This document shows, piece by piece, positions 1-6,989 of a stretch of DNA of 11,698 nucleotides. Below the pieces are notes generated by a model that saw only the letters and a program-made list of their open reading frames with translations, was not told the DNA's origin and did not search any database. The position numbers and the translations under genes are program-made. The DNA comes from an uncultured Bacilli bacterium (lineage in GTDB: Bacteria > Bacillota_I > Bacilli_A > RF39 > UBA660), in NCBI GenBank assembly GCA_944358685.1, contig CALVRQ010000028.1:1-11698 (forward strand), given 5' to 3'. Every line of letters begins with the position of its first letter. Position 1 is the first letter of the stretch.

Positions 1-38
1 AAATAATTATTATGTACCAATAAGTTATATATGATATT

Positions 39-70
39 AAGTGCTTGTAAATTAATTACAAGTGCTTTTA
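39..70 (+). terminator. Rho-independent terminator of a gene upstream of the window
   Basis: A hairpin pairs 39-50 with 56-67 around the loop ATTAA (51-55), about 12 base pairs including two G-U pairs, and runs into TTTT at 66-69. It sits before the hisS promoter, so it probably ends transcription of a gene left of the window. The near-symmetric stem has A residues on its 5' side, so it could also act on the other strand. Confidence 0.7.
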
Positions 71-85
71 ATATTGGGTATTTCA

Positions 86-114
86 TTGACTTTTATATGA
101 AAAACCAATATAAT
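86..114 (+). promoter_or_regulatory. Sigma-A-type promoter of the hisS operon
   Basis: TTGACT (86-91) and TATAAT (109-114) are separated by exactly 17 bases, an almost perfect housekeeping promoter. Transcription should start near 121, leaving a leader of only about 20 bases before hisS. That is too short for a T-box or other riboswitch. It probably drives hisS through the TtcA-family gene, since no terminator is visible until 5849. Confidence 0.88.
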
Positions 115-141
115 TTTAAATAGTGAAAGGATGTTTTTATT

Positions 142-1422
142 ATGTTACAAAAACCTAAAGGAACTTATGATATATATGGTGATAGAGCTTTGATACAACT
201 TTATTTTAGGAAGTTAGTGGAAGCTTTGATGGATAAATATAATGCTAAATATATTGAAACTCCAATATTTGAAAGTAGTGAACTTTTTCATAGAGGAGTT
301 GGTGAGACAACTGATATAGTAAGTAAGGAAACATATGATTTTAAAGATAGAGGAAATAGAGATTTAACTTTGAGACCAGAGGGTACAGCTGGTGTTGTTA
401 GATGTTTTATAGAAAATAAATTATATGCAGAAAATTTACCTTTAAAAGCATGGTATATGGGCCCAATGTTTAGATATGAAAGGCCACAAGCTGGAAGACA
501 TAGAGAGTTTTATCAGTTTGGGGTAGAAGCTTTTGGCTCTAATGATCCAATGATGGATGCGGATATGATTAGTATTGTGGTTAATTTATTTAATATTTTA
601 GGTTTAAAAGGTGTAAGTGTTAATATTAATACTTTAGGTGATAGTGAGTCTAGAGAAAATTATAGGAAAGCATTACTTGATTATTTTAAACCGTATTTGA
701 ATGATTTATGTGATGATTGCAGGAGAAGATATGAGAAGAATCCCCTTCGTATTTTAGATTGCAAAGTTGATAGTAGTAATGAGATTATGAAAAATGCTCC
801 AAAAATGACAGATTATTTGAACGATGAAAGTCGTAAGCATTTTGAGAAGGTTAAAGAATATTTAGATGTGATGGGAATTAGTTATAAGGTTAATCCAAAT
901 ATTGTTAGAGGTTTAGATTACTATACTCATACAGTGTTTGAGGTTCAAGCTGATATAGAGGGATTTGGTTCTCAAAATACTTTAGCGGCTGGTGGTAGAT
1001 ATGATCATTTAGTTGAATTTATTGGTGGACCTAGTGTGCCTGGTGTCGGTTTTGCGCTTGGGCTTGAGAGACTTTTTTTAGCACTACAGGCAGAAGGTAT
1101 TGATATTAAAGAGATAGTATGCCCAGATGTTTATATTTTTAGTGCATCAGATGAACAAAAACCTTATGTTCTAAGTTTGGCTAATGATTTAAGAATGGCT
1201 GGATTTAATATAGAGATTGATTATGATGGCCATAATTTTAAAAGTAATTTTAAACAAGCTGATAAAGTGATGGCTAAATATATTATTATAATTGGTGAGG
1301 AAGAGGTTAAAACAGAGGTTTTAACAGTTAAAAATAATGAGACAAAAGAAGAATATAAGATTAAATTAGAAGATATTATAGATTTTTTAGATGAAAAATT
1401 AGGTGATGATGATGAAGATTAA
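142..1422 (+). CDS. hisS: Histidine--tRNA ligase (HisRS)
   Basis: This cytoplasmic class II synthetase joins histidine to tRNA-His using ATP. The 426 residues match the usual bacterial length. Motif 2 and the active-site loop lie at about 106-128 (MFRYERPQAGRHREFYQFG), the HisRS-specific histidine-binding motif RGLDYYTHTVFE at 256-267, and motif 3 at about 302-311 (VGFALGLER). The insertion domain keeps C190, C193 and C207. Residues from about 330 form the anticodon-binding domain, with an acidic tail DDDED. The ATG at 142 has GAAAGGA at 125-131 as ribosome binding site. The last codons overlap the start of aspS, so the two are translationally coupled. No T-box leader is present, unlike many Bacillota synthetase genes. 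The gene is intact and the identification secure. Confidence 0.97.
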   Translation: MLQKPKGTYDIYGDRALIQLYFRKLVEALMDKYNAKYIETPIFESSELFHRGVGETTDIVSKETYDFKDRGNRDLTLRPEGTAGVVRCFIENKLYAENLPLKAWYMGPMFRYERPQAGRHREFYQFGVEAFGSNDPMMDADMISIVVNLFNILGLKGVSVNINTLGDSESRENYRKALLDYFKPYLNDLCDDCRRRYEKNPLRILDCKVDSSNEIMKNAPKMTDYLNDESRKHFEKVKEYLDVMGISYKVNPNIVRGLDYYTHTVFEVQADIEGFGSQNTLAAGGRYDHLVEFIGGPSVPGVGFALGLERLFLALQAEGIDIKEIVCPDVYIFSASDEQKPYVLSLANDLRMAGFNIEIDYDGHNFKSNFKQADKVMAKYIIIIGEEEVKTEVLTVKNNETKEEYKIKLEDIIDFLDEKLGDDDED

Positions 1423-3136
1423 TAATGCTAGTATAAGTAAGAAAAATGTTGGTGAAGTTGTTACTTTATATGGTTGGGTTAATAAGAAAAGAGATTTAGG
1501 TGGCCTTGTTTTTATTGATTTAAGAGATAGAAGTGGTCTTATTCAATTAGTGGTTAATCCTGAAAGTGATGTATATGAACTTGCTAGTAGTTTAAAAAAT
1601 GAATATGTTATTAAAGCTATTGGTGAAGTTGTTTTAAGAAAAGAAGCTAATAAGCATTTAAAAACAGGTGAAATTGAAATTAATATTCAAAGTATAGAGG
1701 TATTAAATAAAGCTGCAGAACTTCCTTTTGATTTGAATAATATGACAGCTTTAGAGGAAACTAGATTGAAATATCGTTATTTGGATTTAAGAAGAGAAGA
1801 ACTTAAGAATAATTTAATGATTAAACATAAGGTTATGCAAGTGACAAGAAGTTATTTGAATTCATTGGAGTTTATGGAGATTGAAACACCTATTTTATGT
1901 AAGTCTACACCTGAGGGGGCTAGAGATTATTTAGTACCTTCTAGAGTTAATAAGGGATGTTTTTATGCTTTGCCACAATCACCACAACTTTTTAAGCAAA
2001 TACTTATGATGAGTGGGATGGAAAAGTATTATCAAATTGCGAGATGTTTTAGAGATGAGGATTTAAGAGCTGATAGACAGCCTGAGTTTACGCAGATTGA
2101 TATGGAAATGAGTTTTGTAACCGAAGATGATGTTATGAGTGTGACTGAAGGGTTACTTTATAATATTTTTAAAGAAGTTAAAGGAATAGAAATTAAATTA
2201 CCAATTGATAGAATGACTTATGAGAATGCTATTAATTTGTATGGAAGTGATAAGCCTGATTTAAGGTTTGATAATCCAATTTATGATATTACTGATAATT
2301 TTAAGGAAAGTGAATTTAGTTTATTTAATAATATTATTAATGAGGGGGGTATTATTAATGCACTTGTGTTTAATGCGGCTTTAAAGTATTCCCGAAAAGA
2401 TATTGATAAGTTAACAGAATATGTTAAAACATATGGAGCTAAGGCTTTAGCATTCCTTAAATATAACGGTGAATTTACTGGTAGTATTGCGAAGTTTATT
2501 ACTTCTGAAATTGGAGATGGTTTAGTTAAAACATTGGATTTAAAGGATAATGATTTGGTTTTAATTATTGCTGGAGATAAAAAAATGGTTAAAACAGCTT
2601 TGGGTGCTTTAAGGTGTAAAGTGGCGAAAGATTTAGATTTAATCGACAAAGATAAGTATGCGTTTACTTGGGTAACTGATTTTCCAATGTTTGAATATAG
2701 TGAAGAAGATGAAAGATATATTGCTTGTCATCATCCGTTTACGTTACCACAAGATGTTAATACTTTAAGTGATAAGGAACACGCTTTGGCTAAGGCATAT
2801 GATATTGTTATTAATGGATATGAGGCTGGTGGTGGAAGTCTTAGAATTTATAATCCTGAGATGCAAGAAAAAGTTTTAAATGAACTTGGTTTTACTAGGG
2901 AAGATGCTGAAAGACAGTTTGGTTTTTTACTTAAAGCTTTAACTTATGGTTGTCCGCCTCATGGGGGTTTAGCTTTAGGACTTGAACGTTTAACAATGAT
3001 TTTATGTGGTACTGAAAATATTCGTGATGTAATTGCATTTCCAAAAACAACAAGTGCTTCATGCTTAATGACTGAGGCTCCAAGTGATGTTAGTGAAAAG
3101 CAATTAAAAGAATTACATATAAAACTTAGTGACTAG
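1412..3136 (+). CDS. aspS: Aspartate--tRNA ligase (AspRS), bacterial type
   Basis: This class IIb synthetase charges tRNA-Asp. The 574 residues hold an N-terminal OB-fold anticodon-binding domain (about 1-105; GWVNKKRDLGGLVFIDLRDR at 21-40), the catalytic core with motif 1 near 156-162, motif 2 at 213-230 (FRDEDLRADRQPEFTQID), a bacterial-type GAD insertion (about 288-405) and motif 3 at 519-527 (GLALGLERL). The frame opens with GTG (1403) and three ATGs (1406, 1409, 1412). I choose 1412 because AGGTGAT at 1401-1407, matching the 16S anti-Shine-Dalgarno end, is then well spaced. That gives an 11-base overlap with hisS and a protein beginning MKINNASISKK. Whether it also charges tRNA-Asn (a non-discriminating enzyme) cannot be judged here. 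Confidence 0.96.
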   Translation: MKINNASISKKNVGEVVTLYGWVNKKRDLGGLVFIDLRDRSGLIQLVVNPESDVYELASSLKNEYVIKAIGEVVLRKEANKHLKTGEIEINIQSIEVLNKAAELPFDLNNMTALEETRLKYRYLDLRREELKNNLMIKHKVMQVTRSYLNSLEFMEIETPILCKSTPEGARDYLVPSRVNKGCFYALPQSPQLFKQILMMSGMEKYYQIARCFRDEDLRADRQPEFTQIDMEMSFVTEDDVMSVTEGLLYNIFKEVKGIEIKLPIDRMTYENAINLYGSDKPDLRFDNPIYDITDNFKESEFSLFNNIINEGGIINALVFNAALKYSRKDIDKLTEYVKTYGAKALAFLKYNGEFTGSIAKFITSEIGDGLVKTLDLKDNDLVLIIAGDKKMVKTALGALRCKVAKDLDLIDKDKYAFTWVTDFPMFEYSEEDERYIACHHPFTLPQDVNTLSDKEHALAKAYDIVINGYEAGGGSLRIYNPEMQEKVLNELGFTREDAERQFGFLLKALTYGCPPHGGLALGLERLTMILCGTENIRDVIAFPKTTSASCLMTEAPSDVSEKQLKELHIKLSD

Positions 3137-3160
3137 GGGCTTTAGGGATAGGATGGTTAT

Positions 3161-4105
3161 ATGCAAGAACAAATAATTTATAATTTACTTAAAGATGAAC
3201 TTATGATTCAAGATGAACCTTTACGAAAGTTAATTTGGGTTTTGGATAAGAATTTTTATACCGATGGTGATTTCAAACAAAATATATTATTAATAGGTGA
3301 AAGAGGCAGTGGTAAGACGACTATGCTTAGAGAAACTGCTAAATTAATGGAGATACCAATGGGTGAGGTATATAATATGTTTGTACCTAATGGTTTTAAT
3401 GTCTCTTTATTTTATAACGGTGTTTCACAAATGATGAGTGATAGTGAGTCAGGCAAAGGTATTTTACTTTTACATGATTTTCAAGATAGTTTTATATATG
3501 GTTCTAGTGATGCTTTTAATTCAATGATTGCGTCTGGAACTATTGATTTGGGTGATGGTGTTTACTGGGATGTTTCTGATATTACTTTTGTTGGTGAGAT
3601 AGATACTAATAATGTAGATGATTTATTTCCAAGAGAGTGTAATTATTTAGATGATTTAGAAAATAATAATTTTAAGTCACCTGTTTTAAATATGATTAAA
3701 GATTTTTTCTCACAGGATAATGTTGTTTATGAAGATGAAAATGGAAATAGAAATGTTAATTTAGGATTTTATAATTATATTACTAAACAAATAAAAGAAC
3801 GTTTTTTATCAAAAGTATGTTTAGATGTTTTTAACCGAAGAATTTTTATGGATAATATGGGAAGTCAAGAGATAATGAAGGCTTTGAAATCACCTCATTC
3901 AGCCCTTAATTTATATAAAAACGATTTGACATACGAGTATATTAATTCAGATGAGTTTGTGAATAAAGTGGTGTATAATATTTTAGAAAGTGGAGAAGGT
4001 TTGCACTATTTGATGATGGCGATTGAGGAGGCTATTTCACATGATTGTAAGTATAATCATAAGGTATTAAAAAAGGGATCTTTATTAGGTTTAAAGAATA
4101 AATGA
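3161..4105 (+). CDS. Divergent ClpX/HslU-like AAA+ ATPase, first of a tandem pair
   Basis: This 314-residue P-loop ATPase has no function I can name. It follows the ClpX/HslU order: an N-terminal helix with QDEPLRKLIW (18-27), Walker A GERGSGKTT (46-54), a Walker B strand ending LLLHDF (102-107), a sensor-1 strand ITFVGEID (141-148), a box VII-like FNRRIF (224-229), a ClpX-like ALKSPHSAL (241-249) and a small C-terminal domain with ESGEGLHYLMMAIEEAI (276-292). Compared with ClpX, the Walker B Asp-Glu reads His-Asp and the sensor-2 GAR arginine is missing. The box VII arginine looks kept. ClpX's zinc domain and ClpP-docking loop are absent, so it is unlikely to be a normal unfoldase. It lies 24 bases after aspS, with GGATAGG before the ATG, and is paralogous to the next gene. 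Confidence 0.8.
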   Translation: MQEQIIYNLLKDELMIQDEPLRKLIWVLDKNFYTDGDFKQNILLIGERGSGKTTMLRETAKLMEIPMGEVYNMFVPNGFNVSLFYNGVSQMMSDSESGKGILLLHDFQDSFIYGSSDAFNSMIASGTIDLGDGVYWDVSDITFVGEIDTNNVDDLFPRECNYLDDLENNNFKSPVLNMIKDFFSQDNVVYEDENGNRNVNLGFYNYITKQIKERFLSKVCLDVFNRRIFMDNMGSQEIMKALKSPHSALNLYKNDLTYEYINSDEFVNKVVYNILESGEGLHYLMMAIEEAISHDCKYNHKVLKKGSLLGLKNK

Positions 4106-4120
4106 TTTTTGGGTGATTTT

Positions 4121-5050
4121 ATGGAAGTAAGAGAAGTTTATGATGAATTAAGAAAGTTACTTTGTAATCAAGATAAAGCTTTAAAAGAGCTTGTATGGAC
4201 AATTGCAAAAAATCAAAAGTTATCTAGGCCAAGAAATACTTTATTAGTTGGTGAACTTGGTAGTGGAAAAACGACGATTGTTCAGCTTACGGCAGCTAAA
4301 ATGGATATACCGCTTGCAGAAGTATTTGGTTTTTGTACTGAAAGTGGCTTTAATAAGAATGTTTTATTTGATGCATTTTGTAAATTATTTATGGAAAATA
4401 ATAGAGAAGAGTGCAAGGGAATTGTTTTGATTCATGATATGAAAGATTGCTTTTTATATGGAGGCTTTTCAGAATTAGAGTCTTTGATTACTTCAGCTTT
4501 TTTCACTTATGAAAATAATTTTTTTGATTTATCTCAGGTAATGTTTGTTGGAGAAATTGATGTAAATGGTTATGAAGATTGCTTTATTCCTAAGCCGATA
4601 TATACGTTTGAAAATATTGATGATGCTATTTTATCTTTAGATTATAATGGTGATGAAGTTAAGAGAATAATTCAAGATTTACTTATGACTGATATTTCAA
4701 CAGATGATATTGAAGAAGGTTATGATAGAAAATATAGAGAGGCAATAAAAAGAGCGTTTTTATCGGTTGAGTGCAATAAGACTTTTGGCAAAAAGATTTT
4801 CATGGATAATATGAAATTTGAAGATATTAAGAAGGCTATAGGATCTCCAATATCAGAATTACAGATTTATAGTGATGATTTATGTGAAGAATATATTGCA
4901 TCACCAGCCTTTATTAATTCAGTCGCACATCATATTAGTGAAAGTACGGTTGGACTTCATGATATGGAAGATGCTGTTTTGGATACGGCTATATCTGATA
5001 ATAAAAGAAAGGTAAAAGTGTTTAAAAATAATTCTTTATTGAAATTATAG
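4121..5050 (+). CDS. Divergent ClpX/HslU-like AAA+ ATPase, second of a tandem pair
   Basis: This 309-residue paralogue of the gene before it aligns along its whole length. It has NQDKALKELVW (16-26), Walker A GELGSGKTT (44-52), Walker B strand IVLIHDM (101-107), sensor-1 strand MFVGEID (141-147), FGKKIFMDNM (222-231) and a C-terminal helix after ESTVGLHDM (274-282). It shares the His-Asp Walker B change and lacks the sensor-2 arginine. It also has Lys (GKK) where the first copy keeps NRR at the presumed arginine finger, so it may be the weaker or non-hydrolysing partner of a mixed ring (inference). A longer frame opens with TTG at 4109. I choose ATG 4121 because GGGTGAT (4111-4117) precedes it and the N-terminus then lines up with the paralogue, putting H105-D106 at the same positions in both. 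Function unknown. Confidence 0.8.
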   Translation: MEVREVYDELRKLLCNQDKALKELVWTIAKNQKLSRPRNTLLVGELGSGKTTIVQLTAAKMDIPLAEVFGFCTESGFNKNVLFDAFCKLFMENNREECKGIVLIHDMKDCFLYGGFSELESLITSAFFTYENNFFDLSQVMFVGEIDVNGYEDCFIPKPIYTFENIDDAILSLDYNGDEVKRIIQDLLMTDISTDDIEEGYDRKYREAIKRAFLSVECNKTFGKKIFMDNMKFEDIKKAIGSPISELQIYSDDLCEEYIASPAFINSVAHHISESTVGLHDMEDAVLDTAISDNKRKVKVFKNNSLLKL

Positions 5051-5052
5051 TT

Positions 5053-5850
5053 ATGGAAAAATATAAGGAAATTGAAAGAAGTATTATTAAAAAATTTAGG
5101 CCTTCAATTTGGCACAATTTTGTAAAATGTGTGAATGAATATGGATTGATAAATGAAAATGACAAGATTGCGGTATGTATAAGTGGTGGTAAAGATTCCT
5201 TTTTGCTTGCAAAGTGTTTAGAAGAATTACAAAAACATGGCAAGGTGAAATTTTATTTAGAGTATATCATTATGAACCCAGGTTATACAGATGAGGTTTT
5301 AGTCAAAATTAAGAACAATTTAGATATTTTAAATATTAAGGCTCATATATTTGATAGTCCTATCTTTAAGATTGTTAGTAAGGAAAAAAATCCATGTTAT
5401 TTATGTGCGAAAATGCGCAGGGGATATTTATATAGTTATGCACAGAATCTTGGATGTAATAAGATAGCTTTAGGTCATCATTTTGACGATGCTTTAGAGA
5501 CTATTATGATGAATTTAATTTATAATGGAATGTATGCTGGAATGATGCCTAAGATTAAAAGCGATAATTTTGATGGTATGGAGCTTATAAGACCGCTTTA
5601 TTTTGTTAAAGAGGAAAGTATTTTAGATTGGTGTAGATATAATAATTTATCGTTTATTGATTGTGCGTGTAGTGTTACTAAAAAAGATTTAGGTAAGCGA
5701 AAAGAAATGAAAAAGTTAGTTAGAACATTAAAAGAATATTATATTGATGCAGATAGGAATATTTTTAATTCTATAAGTAATGTGAAATTAGATAAGGTTA
5801 TTTCATATTTTGAAGAAGATGAAAAACATAATTTTTTAGATAGATATTAA
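5053..5850 (+). CDS. TtcA-family tRNA 2-thiolation protein (PP-loop ATPase with Fe-S cysteines)
   Basis: TtcA-family enzymes activate a tRNA base with ATP and insert sulfur using a [4Fe-4S] cluster; E. coli TtcA makes 2-thiocytidine at position 32. This 265-residue protein has the PP-loop SGGKDS (44-49), the cysteine pair CYLCAKMRRG (C115, C118), IALGHHFDDALET (138-150), MMPKIKSD (164-171), IRPLYFVKEE (179-188), and a further CAC (C204, C206), one of which should be the third cluster ligand. That set is diagnostic of the TtcA/TtuA group. The protein is somewhat shorter than E. coli TtcA, so its exact base target is open. The ATG lies two bases after the upstream stop with no good ribosome binding site, suggesting translation by re-initiation and coupling to the ATPase pair. 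A terminator follows its stop. Confidence 0.88.
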   Translation: MEKYKEIERSIIKKFRPSIWHNFVKCVNEYGLINENDKIAVCISGGKDSFLLAKCLEELQKHGKVKFYLEYIIMNPGYTDEVLVKIKNNLDILNIKAHIFDSPIFKIVSKEKNPCYLCAKMRRGYLYSYAQNLGCNKIALGHHFDDALETIMMNLIYNGMYAGMMPKIKSDNFDGMELIRPLYFVKEESILDWCRYNNLSFIDCACSVTKKDLGKRKEMKKLVRTLKEYYIDADRNIFNSISNVKLDKVISYFEEDEKHNFLDRY

Positions 5851-5877
5851 CTGTAACGTATTGGTTATAGTTTTTTT
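5849..5877 (+). terminator. Rho-independent terminator of the hisS operon
   Basis: The hairpin pairs CTGTAAC (5851-5857) with GTTATAG (5864-5870), with one G-U pair and a loop of six bases. Two more A-U pairs extend its base. A run of seven T follows at 5871-5877. It overlaps the stop codon of the TtcA-family gene. Confidence 0.88.
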
Positions 5878-5880
5878 ATA

Positions 5881-6322
5881 TATAAGTTTGGAAAATACTT
5901 GCACGGTCAACCAACACTGAATATAAAATCAATATAGGAGTTCAAGAGGAAGTTAAAAACAAATTACAAAAATAAATTACAATATTCCATAAGCTACAAG
6001 AATGAAACAGCTTAATTATGTAATAAGAGGCTTTATAAATTACTTTAAAATTGTAGATATGAAAGGTGTCATGAGGAACATTACCAGTCATTTAAATAGC
6101 TAAATAAGATGTTTGCTTTGGAAACAATGGAAAACTTGTAAAGATAGACTAAACCGATTAATAAGACTTGGAATAGGTAAAGAAAAATTCAAAAGTTTAG
6201 CTTTTAGTTGGAAGAGTTATTGGAATAGCTCTATGCCGCTAATCTTACATATAGCAATATCTAAGTAGGAGGTTAAAAGTAAATTGATTAATTTTTTCTA
6301 CTGGATTCTCTATATGAAAAAA
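5881..6322 (+). pseudogene. Decayed 3' fragment of a group II intron reverse transcriptase/maturase
   Basis: No intact frame exists, but reading with one frameshift recovers the thumb and maturase (GIIM) end of a group II intron protein. From 5881 one frame gives YKFGKY, then LNIKSI, a TAG at 5935-5937, EFKRKLK and SISYKNE. Near 6000 the frame moves by one base and continues as QLNYVIRGFINYFKIVDMKG, the typical maturase motif. After a TAA (6101-6103) it gives IRCLLWKQWK, DRLNRLIRLGIGKEK, SYWNSSMPLILH and, past a TAG (6266-6268), KSKLINFFYWILYMKK. LWKQWK and RGFINYF are hallmarks of this family. The RT catalytic domains and the intron RNA domains are missing, and I saw no domain V (GAGC...GTACGGTTC type) downstream. 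It lies four bases past the operon terminator. This accounts for nearly all of the gap between the flanking genes. Confidence 0.82.
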
Positions 6323-6357
6323 TTATATATCTATGATTTTTAATTATATTATTATAC

Positions 6358-6386
6358 TTTAAAAAAAACAAATAGTACGGTATAAT
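6358..6386 (+). promoter_or_regulatory. Probable promoter of the CYTH-radical SAM-LysR operon
   Basis: A perfect TATAAT (6381-6386) lies 17 bases after a weak TTTAAA (6358-6363; four of six match TTGACA). Transcription would start near 6393, about 15 bases before the chosen ATG and after an upstream in-frame GTG at 6390, which argues against that GTG as the start. The -10 box is convincing and the -35 box is not. Confidence 0.6.
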
Positions 6387-6407
6387 ATAGTGGAAATGGA
6401 GGGTATT

Positions 6408-6989
6408 ATGGCTAAAGAAAGAGAAGTTACGATTCTTAATATTGATGAGAAGGGTTTTGTAAGCAAGTTATTGAATAATGGAGCAGTAAAAAAAGATGAA
6501 TTTTTGCAAAGAAGATATACATATGACTTTAATCCGATATTGCCTAATAAATGGATTAGGCTTAGGACAAATGGTAAAAAAACGACTTTGACAATTAAGG
6601 AAATCAAAGATAAAACGGCTATAGATGGGACTATGGAGTTAGAAACAGTTGTGGGTGATTTTGATGTTATGAATGATATTTTAAAGGAACTTGGATATAG
6701 CTATCGTAATTATCAAGAAAATTACCGAATTATTTATTCTCTGGATAATGTAGAAATTTCTATTGATTCTTGGACTTTGATACCAACATATGCCGAAATA
6801 GAGGGTAAAACAAATGAAGATGTTGTTATGGCTTTAGAAAAGCTTGGATATACTTTAGATGATGCAACTACTTTAGATGTGACATCTATTTATAATGAAA
6901 TATATGGTATTGATTTACTTAAAATAAAAGAATTAAAGTTTGAAGGGAGTAATCATGAAAGTATGTTACAATATAACAAGCAAATGTAA
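6408..6989 (+). CDS. CYTH-domain (triphosphate tunnel metalloenzyme) protein, first copy
   Basis: CYTH proteins (CyaB class IV adenylate cyclases, thiamine triphosphatases and relatives) bind a triphosphate and divalent metal inside an eight-stranded tunnel. This 193-residue protein shows the pattern: EREVTILNID (4-13), WIRLRTNG (49-56), TLTIKE (60-65), MELET (76-80), YRIIYSLDNVEISID (106-120) and YAEIEG (128-133). The signature ExExK reads E4-R-E6-V-T8, so its lysine is replaced by threonine. The substrate cannot be told, and it may be a phosphatase, a cyclase or a binding protein. The frame extends to a GTG at 6390, but ATG 6408 follows GGAGGG (6398-6403) and the predicted transcript starts after that GTG. 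Its end overlaps the radical SAM gene by 35 bases, indicating tight co-expression. Confidence 0.87.
   Translation: MAKEREVTILNIDEKGFVSKLLNNGAVKKDEFLQRRYTYDFNPILPNKWIRLRTNGKKTTLTIKEIKDKTAIDGTMELETVVGDFDVMNDILKELGYSYRNYQENYRIIYSLDNVEISIDSWTLIPTYAEIEGKTNEDVVMALEKLGYTLDDATTLDVTSIYNEIYGIDLLKIKELKFEGSNHESMLQYNKQM

Noticed and set aside
2281..2649. 122-codon open frame on the minus strand inside aspS
   Set aside because: It lies wholly opposite the aspS GAD domain, has no ribosome binding site or family resemblance, and arises from AT-rich codon bias.
4248..4430. 60-codon plus-strand frame inside the second ATPase gene
   Set aside because: It is a shifted-frame shadow of the Walker A region of a clearly coding gene.
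5022..5243. 73-codon minus-strand frame over the start of the TtcA-family gene
   Set aside because: It is antisense to conserved PP-loop coding sequence, with no supporting start signals.
6374..6386. AGTACGGTATAAT as a remnant of group II intron domain V (GTACGGTTC-like)
   Set aside because: The matching 5' strand (GAGCCGTA type) and hairpin are missing, and the bases are explained by the promoter -10 box.
6359..6607. 82-codon minus-strand hydrophobic frame over the promoter and first CYTH gene
   Set aside because: Its apparent hydrophobicity is the complement of Lys/Asn/Asp-rich coding sequence, and it overlaps a clear promoter and a conserved gene.
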